Shown in pieces: positions 41,806-50,468 of a stretch of 64,000 nt of DNA. A program made the position numbers and the translations under genes. The stretch lies in the NCBI RefSeq assembly GCF_014200015.1, contig NZ_JACHOT010000002.1:186001-250000 (forward strand), written 5' to 3'. Each line of letters starts with the position of its first letter. Within the stretch, counting starts at the first letter, position 1. The notes under the pieces are model-generated. The model saw only the letters and a program-made list of their open reading frames with translations, did no database searches and was not told the DNA's origin. The DNA is from Aminobacter niigataensis (GTDB taxonomy: Bacteria; Pseudomonadota; Alphaproteobacteria; Rhizobiales; Rhizobiaceae).

Positions 41806-42738
41806 CTACTGGGTGATGATCAGGCGCTGCTCGTCACGCTTAGCAGCCCAGCTGCTGGCGTCATAGGCCGGCTGGGCCTCGAGCTGCTCCTTGTTGAAGC
41901 TGGTGTAGAGATACTTCTTGCCATCGGCGTCGACCATGAAGGCAAGGTTGTCGCTGCCGACCGCCACCTTCTTTTCGCCCATGCCGAGGAAGCCGCCGAC
42001 ATCGATGACATAAGCGTCGATCTTGCCGTCCGCCGTCATCAGGATATCGCCGATCTCGCCGATATTGGCATCGTCGGCGCCATAGACGGTGGTGCCCATC
42101 AGCTCTTCGGCACGCAGATCAGCGCTCGGCAGTTCCTTGAGCGTCGACTTGTCAATTGCCGCGGTCTTGGTCTCGTCGGTGGTGGCCGCGTCAGGCGTAG
42201 CCGGGGCCGGCGCTTCTGCACTCTGGTCGGCCGGCGCAACCGGTGCCTGGGCCGTCTGGTCGGTCGCCGGGGCCGCCGGATCGGTCGCCGCTACGGGTGC
42301 CGGGGCAGGCTCATAGCCGCGACGGTCGAAGTCGGGCAGCGCCTGCAGCTGTTCCTTGGTCGTCGCCATCACCAGCCAGCGATCGCCGTTTTTCTCGGCC
42401 CAGTCGAATTCCTTGTACGGCAGGGCGACGTTCTTTTCGCCGATGCCAAGGAACCCGCCGACGCCGATGATCAACTGGTCGGCCGTGCCGTCGGCGGCAA
42501 GCACGATGTCATTGACGTCGCCGATGGTCTCGGCGTCTTCAGCCGTGCTGTTGTAGACGTTCTCGCCAATGATATTGGTGGCGAGGAAGCCGTCGGCATG
42601 CGGGATCACCTCAGGGGTTGCCGGAGCTGCCTCTGTCGGAGCCGCGGGAGCCGGCGCAGGAGCCGTGGTGTCCTGGGCGTAAGCGCCGGTGGCAAGCAGT
42701 GCTGCAATAGCAGTCGTGGCCAAAAGATTGCGGATCAT
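41806..42738 (-). CDS. Exported protein with two PRC-barrel domains
   Basis: The 310-residue protein has a Sec signal peptide (about 1-22), two PRC-barrel repeats (about 50-125 and 205-285, with IGDVNDIVLAADG and IGEIGDILMTADG) and a Pro/Ala-rich linker. Each repeat ends in a phrase like IGVGGFLGIGEKNVAL. PRC-barrels bind RNA or membrane partners in other proteins, but the role here is not known. Alpha-proteobacterial examples are stress-induced. An exact EcfG promoter lies upstream at 42851-42827, 88 bases from the start, and GGAG precedes ATG 42738. Confidence 0.83.
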   Translation of the reverse strand: MIRNLLATTAIAALLATGAYAQDTTAPAPAPAAPTEAAPATPEVIPHADGFLATNIIGENVYNSTAEDAETIGDVNDIVLAADGTADQLIIGVGGFLGIGEKNVALPYKEFDWAEKNGDRWLVMATTKEQLQALPDFDRRGYEPAPAPVAATDPAAPATDQTAQAPVAPADQSAEAPAPATPDAATTDETKTAAIDKSTLKELPSADLRAEELMGTTVYGADDANIGEIGDILMTADGKIDAYVIDVGGFLGMGEKKVAVGSDNLAFMVDADGKKYLYTSFNKEQLEAQPAYDASSWAAKRDEQRLIITQ

Positions 42739-42826
42739 GGTAAAGTCTCCTCGTGCGTGTTTCATGCATGCCGCGCCTGGATCAGTCTTTTGCGGGAAGG
42801 GTCCGGCGCGGCCTCTACGGGTTCAC

Positions 42827-42851
42827 AACGTCGTGACCCCGCCATGGTTCC
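42827..42851 (-). promoter_or_regulatory. EcfG-type promoter for the PRC-barrel gene
   Basis: GGAAC (42851-42847), 16 bases, CGTT (42830-42827) on the minus strand. Confidence 0.75.
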
Positions 42852-42945
42852 GAATTTCGCCCCGCTGATTTCAACCTCTGCCGGGTTCTGGAATGGTCGC
42901 TCGCAGCAGGCGAGCAAATCCAAATCGTCTTTTACGGACTTCTAC

Positions 42946-43116
42946 TTAGCCCGGCGTGGCGGTCGTCTGGCTGGCGTCTTGATCGATCATCTCGCCATAG
43001 AATTCCGCACCGCCCCAAGCCGCGAAAGCGAGAAACAAGCCCGCCAGGAGCACCAGAAGCACATGACGGCCGCGCGTTCCCTGTCGCGCCTTCTGCGCCG
43101 GAATGATCTTGGTCAT
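42946..43116 (-). CDS. 56-residue small membrane protein
   Basis: The protein has a basic cytoplasmic N-terminus (MTKIIPAQKARQGTRGRH), one transmembrane segment (VLLVLLAGLFLAFAAWGGA) and an acidic short tail. No family is recognised, but single-span stress proteins of this shape are common in alphaproteobacteria. GGGAGA lies upstream of the ATG. An EcfG promoter 30 bases before the start places it in the general stress regulon. Confidence 0.7.
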   Translation of the reverse strand: MTKIIPAQKARQGTRGRHVLLVLLAGLFLAFAAWGGAEFYGEMIDQDASQTTATPG

Positions 43117-43146
43117 CGCTGTTCTCCCTTCTGGTTGGATAGGGCT

Positions 43147-43171
43147 AACGGCAGTCTCCCGGCATTGTTCC
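43147..43171 (-). promoter_or_regulatory. EcfG-type promoter for the small membrane protein
   Basis: GGAAC (43171-43167), 16 bases, CGTT (43150-43147) on the minus strand, 30 bases upstream of the start codon. Confidence 0.8.
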
Positions 43172-43239
43172 CGGGCTAAGGCCAAGGCTTTTCAAGCAGG
43201 CCTCACCCGTTTAGGTTCCGTGCTGGCGAGGGGGCGGTC

Positions 43240-44673
43240 GTGCAGGACAACAAAAGCATCGAAGCTGATGTGGTCGAAAACACCCAAGGCGACGCGGGCG
43301 TTGGCTTCGAGGCGCCGGGCGACGCGGATTTCGACCGGCTGACGAGCCTTGCCGCAGCGCTCCTTCACGCGCCCGCAGCCGTGCTTGCTCTCGCCGATCA
43401 GGCCGGCGTGCTGTCCATCCACTCGCATTTCGGCATCGACGCCGACCAAGCGGCCACAGCCATTGCCACCGAGCCCGGTTCGCCGGCAGCCGCCTTTGCC
43501 TTCCACCTCGCCGTGCCGATCGTCGTGCCTGGCCGTGAGGTCGGATCGCTCGTGGTGCTCGACCGCGAGCAGCGTCCGGCGCCCGACCCGGCACAGCTCC
43601 GGCAGTTGGAGGCGCTCGCCTCGCTCGCAGCAAGCCTGATCATGCTCCGCGACAGCTCCCTGGCCGGCGCACGGGCCGAGGCCGCCCTGGTGCATGCCGA
43701 AACCCGCCGTGCCGTGGCGCTGGAAGCGGCAGCGCTGGCAAGCTGGGTCTGGGATCCGCGCACCGGCGTCGTCGAATGCGATACGCTCCTGCCCGAGCTC
43801 TTCAACATGCCCCCGGCCACAAGAATGCGGGCGCGCGACATCGTCGTTGCCATCGACCGGCGCGACATCGACAAGACGCGCAAGATGTTCCGCGAAGCGC
43901 TCGAAGGCAGCGACGACTATTCTGGCGAATACCGCATCAAGGGTACCCATCCGCCACGCTGGCTGGCGGCCCGCGGCCGCGTCGTCGAGCGCGACGCCGA
44001 AGGCCGGCCGACACTGGTGTTTGGCGTCAACTACGACATCACCGAACGCCGCCACGCCGAGGAGCGCCAGCGCCTGCTGCTGCGCGAGATCAACCATCGG
44101 GTCAAGAACACGCTGGCGACGGTGCAGGCGCTCGCCAGCCAGACGGTGCGCTATGCGCGCGAGCCGCGCGAATTCCTCGACGCCTTCAGCCAGCGCCTTC
44201 GGGCCCTTGGCCTCGCCCACGGGCTTCTGTCGGAATATGAGTGGCGCGGCATCGGCATCCGCGATCTCGCCAGGCTGGAACTCAGCCCGTTCGACGACAC
44301 CGATGCGCCTCGAATTTCGATTGTCGGCCAGGATGCGCTGCTGACGCCCGACCAGGCGCTGGGCTTTGCCCTCATCCTCCACGAACTTGCCAGCAACGCA
44401 CTGAAATACGGTGCGCTGTCGGTACCGCGCGGCAAGGTTTCCCTGTCATGGACCATCAAGGGCGGAAAAGGCGCAAAACGCCTGAACCTGGAATGGATGG
44501 AAAGCGGCGGACCGGAGGTCAGCCCGCCCCAACATCACGGCTTCGGTTCAATCCTCATCAGGCGCAGCCTGGCCAAGGTGATTTCGAGCGAGGTCCGGCA
44601 CGAATTTCACCCCGAAGGCGTGCGGGCGGAGATTTCCATGCCGTTCGGCGAACCTGCCGAAAGCACCGCATAG
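43240..44673 (+). CDS. HWE-family sensor histidine kinase (GAF-PAS)
   Basis: The 477-residue soluble kinase starts at GTG 43240 behind GAGGGG. A GAF-like part spans about 25-135, a PAS domain about 155-270 (WVWDPRTGVVECDTLLPELF), and the HWE kinase core follows: H286 in EINHRVKNTLATVQ, then HELASNALKYGAL and a final GFGSILIRRSLAKV. HWE kinases are the usual upstream sensors of PhyR. Several lie in this region, so it may feed the general stress response, but no direct evidence is present. Its signal is unknown. Confidence 0.88.
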   Translation: MQDNKSIEADVVENTQGDAGVGFEAPGDADFDRLTSLAAALLHAPAAVLALADQAGVLSIHSHFGIDADQAATAIATEPGSPAAAFAFHLAVPIVVPGREVGSLVVLDREQRPAPDPAQLRQLEALASLAASLIMLRDSSLAGARAEAALVHAETRRAVALEAAALASWVWDPRTGVVECDTLLPELFNMPPATRMRARDIVVAIDRRDIDKTRKMFREALEGSDDYSGEYRIKGTHPPRWLAARGRVVERDAEGRPTLVFGVNYDITERRHAEERQRLLLREINHRVKNTLATVQALASQTVRYAREPREFLDAFSQRLRALGLAHGLLSEYEWRGIGIRDLARLELSPFDDTDAPRISIVGQDALLTPDQALGFALILHELASNALKYGALSVPRGKVSLSWTIKGGKGAKRLNLEWMESGGPEVSPPQHHGFGSILIRRSLAKVISSEVRHEFHPEGVRAEISMPFGEPAESTA

Positions 44674-44677
44674 GCAT

Positions 44678-45130
44678 TCATTCGCCGGCCGGCCCGTCAC
44701 CGTCGTCGGACTTTCTGTTCTCGCGATAGATCGCATAGGCGGCCAGCGCCACGACCGGCCCCAGCACCGCACCTATGCCGCCCTTGCTGCGCAGCAATGT
44801 CGGCAACAGGGCCACGGCAGCCGTCGTGCCGAGCGCGGCGATGTCAGTACGCCGACGCTTCCGGTCTGCGCGGGCGCGTGCTCCCGCGGCGAGCTTGTGG
44901 ATGAGAAGGATCAGTCCGGCGAGCACCAATAAGCCGAGGCCGAAGCCCAGAGCCGCCTCGATGTGGCCAAACCGTCGTGCCGCCCAGACGAAGGCGGCCC
45001 CGACAAGGAAGCCCACTCCGCACAATGCGGCCAGCCCGGCGGCGAGGTAGGCCACCGCTGCCCTGCGGGTTCGCCGCAGGGCAAGTGTCGTCTCGCCGGT
45101 GGCGAAACCCGCAATCAGCGATGCCAGCAT
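44678..45130 (-). CDS. Phage-holin-superfamily-like membrane protein
   Basis: The 150-residue protein has two or three membrane segments (ALCGVGFLVGAAFVWAARRFG and ALGFGLGLLVLAGLILLIH), then a basic region and a third hydrophobic stretch. The pattern fits small holin-superfamily III/DUF1469-like proteins. Such genes often accompany DUF883 proteins, as here, where the DUF883 gene lies 19 bases upstream. GGGGGAC precedes the ATG 45130. A role in membrane or ribosome-associated stress protection is possible but unshown. Confidence 0.65.
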   Translation of the reverse strand: MLASLIAGFATGETTLALRRTRRAAVAYLAAGLAALCGVGFLVGAAFVWAARRFGHIEAALGFGLGLLVLAGLILLIHKLAAGARARADRKRRRTDIAALGTTAAVALLPTLLRSKGGIGAVLGPVVALAAYAIYRENRKSDDGDGPAGE

Positions 45131-45149
45131 GTGTCCCCCGGCCAACCGA

Positions 45150-45476
45150 CTAGCGCCGCGCCAGCAGCGCGATGAGGAAGCCGACGCCAGCGGCGATGGC
45201 CAACGACGTCACCGGCTTTTCGCGCACGGTCGCCATGAACTGTTCTTCGATGTCCCTGGCGTTGGCGCGCAAGGCCTCGACGGCAGCGTCGCTTTGCGCC
45301 TTCAACTGGTCCGCACCTTGTGCCGCCGCCCGTCGCGCGGCGCCATAACCGTGCTCGCCGGTCGCCGCCAACTGCTTGGCGAGCGCTTCGATGTCGGCCT
45401 TCAATTGTTTGATGTCGGCCTCGAGGTCCGGGGGCGTCTTGGTGCCGTTGCCGGGCTTTCCTGCAGCTGTCGCCAT
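45150..45476 (-). CDS. DUF883 (ElaB/YqjD-like) membrane-anchored protein
   Basis: The 108-residue protein is a coiled-coil rod (LEADIKQLKADIEALAKQL then AAVEALRANARDIEEQFM) ending in a C-terminal transmembrane anchor, SLAIAAGVGFLIALLARR. That is the DUF883 architecture. The E. coli YqjD/ElaB relatives bind ribosomes at the membrane in stationary phase. AAGGAG lies upstream. The exact EcfG promoter 31 bases upstream supports stress induction, shared with the downstream holin-like gene. Confidence 0.88.
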   Translation of the reverse strand: MATAAGKPGNGTKTPPDLEADIKQLKADIEALAKQLAATGEHGYGAARRAAAQGADQLKAQSDAAVEALRANARDIEEQFMATVREKPVTSLAIAAGVGFLIALLARR

Positions 45477-45506
45477 GTCGATACTCCTTGCGTTCGATGG
45501 GGTCGA

Positions 45507-45531
45507 AACGCCCTGTGCGCCTGTCGGTTCC
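45507..45531 (-). promoter_or_regulatory. EcfG-type promoter for the DUF883 operon
   Basis: GGAAC (45531-45527), 16 bases, CGTT (45510-45507) on the minus strand. Confidence 0.8.
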
Positions 45532-45541
45532 CATCGCCACA

Positions 45542-45567
45542 GGAACCATCGCCGACCGCCGGACGTT
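45542..45567 (+). promoter_or_regulatory. EcfG-type promoter for the AI-2E family gene
   Basis: GGAAC at 45542-45546, 17 bases, CGTT at 45564-45567, 30 bases before the start at 45598. It is back to back with the DUF883 promoter, only 10 bases between. Confidence 0.78.
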
Positions 45568-45597
45568 TTGCCAGTCTCATTCAGCTGGAAACCGTCG

Positions 45598-46710
45598 ATG
45601 TCGAACCGCACCATGAAGAAGGCACCGACCGTTCGCCTGCCGCCAAAATCGAATTTCGAACTCTTGCTGGTGCGCGGCTCGCAGGTGTCGATAATTTTCA
45701 TCGGCATCATCGCCACCGTGTTCGCGCTTCACGCCGGCGAGTTCATCCTCACCCCCATCGGCCTCGGCGTCGTCATCGGCCTGATGCTGGGCCCGCTTGC
45801 CTCCCGGCTCGAGCGTTTCGGCATCCCTCCGGCGCTGTCCGCGGCCGCTGTCGTACTGCTCTTCATCATTGCCGTCGGTGTCTTTGCGCTTCTGGTCGCG
45901 TCGCCGCTCAGTTTCTGGCTCCAGCGCCTGCCGCAGATATGGGCCCAGCTTGCCACGCAGCTGTCCGAATTGCAGGGGCCGCTCGAAACCTTCAAGAGCA
46001 TGCGCGAGCAGCTGCGCCAGGTGACCGGCGGCGAAGGCGTGTCGGTTTCCGTCGACGAAGGCATGGGGGTCGAGACGATGGCAACGCTCGCCCCTGCCGT
46101 CATCGCCCAGGTGCTGCTGTTTTTCGCCAGTCTCTATTTCTTTGTCGCAACGCGCTACCAGACGCGCACAGCGATCCTCCGCATCTGCTTCAACCGTCGC
46201 CTGCGCTGGCGCGTCGCCCATATCTTCCGCGACGTTGAACAGCTCGTCTCGCAATATCTGCTGTCGATCACCGTCATCAACTTCGCCGAAGGCCTTACCG
46301 TCGGGATTGGGCTCTACCTTCTCGGCGTGCCCTCGGCGCCGCTCTGGGGCGCGCTGGCGATCGTCACCAATTTCGTTCCGTTCGTCGGCCCTTTGGTCAT
46401 GGTGGTCATCCTGTTCGCCGTCGGCCTGACCGAGTTCGACACCATCGGCGCTAGCCTGCTGCCGGTCGCGCTCTATCTCGGCGTCAACACCATCGAGGGC
46501 CAGTTCGTCACCCCGATGGTCATCGGCCGAACGATGACGCTCAATCCCTTCGTCGTGCTGTTGGCCCTGGCGTTCTGGATCTGGTTATGGGGCGCCATTG
46601 GCGGCTTCATCGCCATACCGGCGCTGCTCGTCGGCTACGCCATCATCCGCAACGTGCTGCCGGGCGTGAACTGGGGCGTCGACGATCTGGACCGCCAGTA
46701 CGGACGCTAG
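45598..46710 (+). CDS. AI-2E family (TqsA/PerM-like) transporter
   Basis: The 370-residue protein has a short basic N-terminus and about eight membrane helices in the AI-2E pattern. It has the amphipathic loop around 100-150 with LSELQGPLETFKSMREQL, then VATRYQTRTAILR and the late PLWGALAIVTNFVPFVGPL and EGQFVTPMVIGR motifs. This family includes the AI-2 exporter TqsA, Na+/H+ exchangers and PerM. The substrate cannot be read. The start at 45598 has GGAAA upstream and lies right after an EcfG promoter, so it is probably stress-induced. Confidence 0.86.
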   Translation: MSNRTMKKAPTVRLPPKSNFELLLVRGSQVSIIFIGIIATVFALHAGEFILTPIGLGVVIGLMLGPLASRLERFGIPPALSAAAVVLLFIIAVGVFALLVASPLSFWLQRLPQIWAQLATQLSELQGPLETFKSMREQLRQVTGGEGVSVSVDEGMGVETMATLAPAVIAQVLLFFASLYFFVATRYQTRTAILRICFNRRLRWRVAHIFRDVEQLVSQYLLSITVINFAEGLTVGIGLYLLGVPSAPLWGALAIVTNFVPFVGPLVMVVILFAVGLTEFDTIGASLLPVALYLGVNTIEGQFVTPMVIGRTMTLNPFVVLLALAFWIWLWGAIGGFIAIPALLVGYAIIRNVLPGVNWGVDDLDRQYGR

Positions 46711-46830
46711 ATGTTTGGTCCAGGCCTTCGGATGAACTTATGGCGGCGACGACGTCGGCAAGATGCCGACGCAGTCGTTCGTGGCTTTTCGCAGTGGTTG
46801 TTGCTGGCCCGATCTAAGCCCATGAAAGAC

Positions 46831-47679
46831 TTAGAAGCGCCACGTTGTGCCCAGAACCGGACCGCTTAGGCGCGTGTCGTAGACATGGCCGCCCCGCTCA
46901 TAGTCGACATCGAGCACCTTGTACCCTGCCGAAACCGAAAAGCGATCGGTGACGATGTAGTTGGCCGTTCCAAGCACTGACCAGGTAAACTCGGAGCCTG
47001 CACCAAAGCCGCCGATGTCGGCCTGTGCCTGAAGAGACAGCTTGTCCGTCACGGGAAGGAATGCCCGCAGCCCCACCACTGGATCCACCCAGCCGAAGCT
47101 TTCTCCATGGCTGGCGGAGCGGCTGCCAATGAGGGCGTGGCTTGCAGTAACCGTGACGTCGTTTGAAATGTGCCAGAAGCGTATGCCACCGAGCGCGTCG
47201 AGGGTGAATTGCGGCGTGTCGATGACGCGATAGCCGCCCTGCAGCGTGGCCATGAACTGCTTGCTGTCGACCTTGGCATCGACGCTGGCACCCGGCGGGA
47301 TCGCAACGCCCAGGCCCGGAATCTGCATCGCAGGCAGCGGCCCGGTGCCATGGCCGTCCGACGTGTCGACATACATCACGTCGCCCGAGAAGACGAAGCG
47401 GTCATAGCGTCCCCACACATTGACGAAGCCGCCGAAATTGAGATCGTCCATGACGTCGGAGAACGATTTTTCCACGTGCATCGTCGGACCGCGTTGGAAG
47501 GGCGAGATGCTCCCGTCAAGGCCGGCGGCCCACATGTAAGGCGTGATCTGCAGCGCCCGGAGCGGGCGCTCCGTCACGTCAGGTGCCGGCTCTTCCGGAA
47601 GGCCGAGGACGGTGTCGGCGGCGTAAGTAGCCTGCGAGCCACAGAGGGACAGGGCAACGATGATGGCAAACCGGTTCAA
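46831..47679 (-). CDS. Outer-membrane beta-barrel protein
   Basis: The 282-residue protein has a Sec signal (about 1-20), then alternating hydrophobic/polar strands and a C-terminal Phe (TWRF), as required for barrel insertion. Aromatic girdle residues (W, Y) are spaced along the chain. No substrate is recognised. It starts 15 bases after the amidohydrolase stop codon, so the two are co-transcribed; it could help a substrate or product cross the outer membrane. Confidence 0.78.
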   Translation of the reverse strand: MNRFAIIVALSLCGSQATYAADTVLGLPEEPAPDVTERPLRALQITPYMWAAGLDGSISPFQRGPTMHVEKSFSDVMDDLNFGGFVNVWGRYDRFVFSGDVMYVDTSDGHGTGPLPAMQIPGLGVAIPPGASVDAKVDSKQFMATLQGGYRVIDTPQFTLDALGGIRFWHISNDVTVTASHALIGSRSASHGESFGWVDPVVGLRAFLPVTDKLSLQAQADIGGFGAGSEFTWSVLGTANYIVTDRFSVSAGYKVLDVDYERGGHVYDTRLSGPVLGTTWRF

Positions 47680-47694
47680 GGTCTCTCTCCTCTG

Positions 47695-49152
47695 TCAGGC
47701 TGAAAGCGTGTTCTTGTGGATGCGCCCATCCTTCATGACGAGCTTCATCGTCCGGTCCGGATCTGCGATCAACGAGATGTCCTCGAGCGGATTGCCGTCG
47801 ACGACGAGAATGTCCGCGTAGGCTCCGGCCTCGATGCGGCCGAGCTTTGCCGGATAGGGATTGCGTGGGCCCGAAAGAGCCGCAAGTTCGGCATTGCCGC
47901 TGGTCAGAAGGCGCAATACGTCCGCATTGTCGTACCACCGGGCAAATTTGGCGAGTTGCCGCCCTTGCGTCGCGGTGCCCTTCGGGTTGAACAATATGTC
48001 GGTGCCGAGTGCCATGTTGACCCCGTGCTTGCGCCCCAGTTCGACCGCCCTGGCTGTGCCTTCGGCGATCTGCTGCTGTTGCGCCCGCTGTTCCGCCGAG
48101 GCGTAGGTGTTGGCGTCCTCGTCGGCTAGGAAGGGCTGGATGCTCCACCACGCGCCGGCATCAGCCATGCGCTTGACCGTCTCGTCGTCGGCCAGCTGGC
48201 CGTGCTCGATCGATTTGACCCCGCAGGCAAGCGCCCGCTGCACGGCGGCAGCCGTATAGGCATGGATACAGACATATGTGCCCCAATCCGCCGCTGCGCC
48301 CACTGCCGCCTTCATCTCGGCCTCTGAGTATTGCAGCGCATCGACCGGATCGTAGGAAGAGGCCACTCCGCCACCGCCCATGATCTTGATCTGGCTGGCC
48401 CCGAGCATGAGCTGCTCGCGCACCCGGCGAAGCACTTCCGCCTCACCATCGGCGATCGCCGAGATGCCTGCTTGCTCCGCCGTGCTGAGATCGCTCTGCG
48501 ACGTACGCGGCAAATCGGTACGCATGCGAAAATCGCCGTGCCCGGACGTCTGCGAGATCATGGCGCCGGAAGGATAGATGCGTGGTCCCGCGATGCGCCC
48601 TTCGTCGATGGCGCGCTTGAGCGCAAAGGACGGCCCGCCGACATCCCGCACCGTGGTGAAGCCACGCAGCACGGTGCGCTCGGCCTCTTGTGCGGCGACG
48701 AGATGGACGTAGGCGATGTCTGCGGTCATGGCCACGATCTGGGAGATGCCCGCAAGGATCGAATGCCAATGCGCGTCGATCATGCCCGGCATCAACGTGC
48801 ATCCGCCGCAGTCGATCACGTCGGCATCGGCGACCGTTTCCGCCGAAGCGACCAGGGCCTTGATGAGGTTGCCTTCGATCAGCACGCCCTGGCCTTCGAC
48901 GAGCTTGCCGTTCGTGCCGTCGAAAATATTCACGTCCGTCAGCAAGATCGGCTTTGTCGCAGTCTGGGCGAAGGCAGGGCTGACGATGCCAAGGACAGGG
49001 GCGGCAAGACTTGCTGCGACCCCCTTCAGCACCGCGCGGCGCGACAGCCCCGTATCGAGGCGTGCAAGCAGCTGCTGCGCTTGCGGGCTGTGGCAGGCGC
49101 AGCCCTTGCCATGGGTCAGGTGCTGGTATCTAGGACCAAAGCGAAACAACAA
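47695..49152 (-). CDS. Tat-exported metal-dependent amidohydrolase
   Basis: The 485-residue protein has a Tat motif (SRRAVLKG near 37) and an N-terminal Cys pair (GCACH). The amidohydrolase core begins ILLTDVNIFDGTNG. The metal motif HWH in MPGMIDAHWHS is near 130; later come GKTIKIMGGG-like sequence (QIKIMGGGG), VCIHAY and SIEHGQ with further His ligands, and the DI of GTDILFNP. It resembles periplasmic imidazolonepropionase/prolidase-type amidohydrolases. Substrate unknown. It leads the operon with the outer-membrane protein. Confidence 0.87.
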   Translation of the reverse strand: MLFRFGPRYQHLTHGKGCACHSPQAQQLLARLDTGLSRRAVLKGVAASLAAPVLGIVSPAFAQTATKPILLTDVNIFDGTNGKLVEGQGVLIEGNLIKALVASAETVADADVIDCGGCTLMPGMIDAHWHSILAGISQIVAMTADIAYVHLVAAQEAERTVLRGFTTVRDVGGPSFALKRAIDEGRIAGPRIYPSGAMISQTSGHGDFRMRTDLPRTSQSDLSTAEQAGISAIADGEAEVLRRVREQLMLGASQIKIMGGGGVASSYDPVDALQYSEAEMKAAVGAAADWGTYVCIHAYTAAAVQRALACGVKSIEHGQLADDETVKRMADAGAWWSIQPFLADEDANTYASAEQRAQQQQIAEGTARAVELGRKHGVNMALGTDILFNPKGTATQGRQLAKFARWYDNADVLRLLTSGNAELAALSGPRNPYPAKLGRIEAGAYADILVVDGNPLEDISLIADPDRTMKLVMKDGRIHKNTLSA

Positions 49153-49293
49153 GATTAGTCCCCTCTCACGCTTGCACCCCTTCTATGCCAATCCGGCGAA
49201 GATCAATCAACTCATCAACTCGCCTGGCTTCCAAAAAGCGACCGGGCTGATAGTAGTCGACCAGTCGACCGGAAATTGAGGACAAGAGAAGCC

Positions 49294-50361
49294 ATGATTT
49301 TGAAAAATCGTTCATTCGCCGCTGTCTGCACGGCTGCGCTCATGGCAACGACCATGCTGGTTGTACCGGCGGCCGAAGCTTGCACGCGCTTCGTCTATCA
49401 TGGTGCAAACGACGAAGTTATCACAGCGCGTTCCATGGACTGGAAGCTCGATGTCGGCACCAATTTGTGGGTGTTCCCGCGTGGCATGAAGCGATCCGGA
49501 GAGGCCGGGCCGAACTCGGTCCAGTGGACGTCGAAACATGGTAGCGTCATCGCAACGGGCTACGACATCTCGACAACGGATGGCATGAACGAGGCTGGCC
49601 TGGTCGCCAATGTGCTATGGCTGGTGGAATCCTCCTACCCAGAATACGACGGCAAGAAGCCTGGCCTGACGATAGCGGCGTGGGCGCAATATGTACTCGA
49701 CAATTTTGCGACCGTGCAGGAAGCGGTCGATACGCTTGCCAAGGAGCCCTTCACCGTCGTCACGGATAGCGTTCCTGGCGAAGAGAGGCTTGCGACCCTG
49801 CATCTCTCGCTCTCGGATGCCAAGGGCGACAGTGCCATCATCGAATATATCGACGGCAAGCAGGTCATTCACCACAGCCGCGATTATCAGGTGATGACCA
49901 ACTCCCCGGTCTTCGACAAGCAGCTTGCGCTGAACGAATACTGGAAGCAGATCGGCGGCACGGTCATGCTGCCCGGTACGAACCGCGCCTCCGACCGTTT
50001 CACGCGCGCTTCCTTCTATGTGAACGCGATCCCGAAGAGCGAAGACCCCGTCGAAGCGATCGCAAGCGCCTTCAGCGTGATCCGCAACGTATCGGTTCCT
50101 TTTGGCATCACCACACCGGATCAGCCCAACATCTCTTCGACGCGCTGGCGCACCGTGTCCGACCATAAGCGCAAGCTCTATTTCTTCGAGTCGGCGCTGA
50201 CCCCAAATGTCTTCTGGGTCGACCTGACCAAGGTTGATTTCACCGAGCAGACCGGCAAGGTGATGAAACTCGACCTCGGCCCCAATCAGACGCATATCTA
50301 CTCGGGCATGGCCAACGATCAGTTCAAGGAAACCGCACCTTTCGAGTTCCTTGGGCTTTGA
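49294..50361 (+). CDS. Choloylglycine hydrolase / penicillin acylase family enzyme
   Basis: The 355-residue protein has a signal peptide (about 1-29, ending AEA), so cleavage exposes C30 as the N-terminal nucleophile of the Ntn-hydrolase fold. R46 and D49 (TARSMDW) match conserved active-site residues, and NEAGL and TNSPVFDKQL follow. Gram-negative members hydrolyse bile salts, penicillin V or acyl-homoserine lactones. In a soil bacterium the last is plausible but unproven. AAGAGAAGCC precedes the ATG. The gene diverges from the amidohydrolase operon. Confidence 0.9.
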   Translation: MILKNRSFAAVCTAALMATTMLVVPAAEACTRFVYHGANDEVITARSMDWKLDVGTNLWVFPRGMKRSGEAGPNSVQWTSKHGSVIATGYDISTTDGMNEAGLVANVLWLVESSYPEYDGKKPGLTIAAWAQYVLDNFATVQEAVDTLAKEPFTVVTDSVPGEERLATLHLSLSDAKGDSAIIEYIDGKQVIHHSRDYQVMTNSPVFDKQLALNEYWKQIGGTVMLPGTNRASDRFTRASFYVNAIPKSEDPVEAIASAFSVIRNVSVPFGITTPDQPNISSTRWRTVSDHKRKLYFFESALTPNVFWVDLTKVDFTEQTGKVMKLDLGPNQTHIYSGMANDQFKETAPFEFLGL

Positions 50362-50371
50362 GCCAAAGGAT

Positions 50372-50401
50372 GCGTCTTATGCCTATACCGGCATAAGACG
50401 C
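50372..50401. terminator. Hairpin between the Ntn-hydrolase and Crp/Fnr genes
   Basis: GCGTCTTATGCC and GGCATAAGACGC form a perfect 12-bp stem with a 6-base loop, between two convergent genes. A T-run is weak on both sides. Confidence 0.6.
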
Positions 50402-50468
50402 CTTGGACGGCGGCACCGTTGACCGGGCCGTCGAAGACACATGGGCGCGGCGAATTGGTCCGCAGTCC

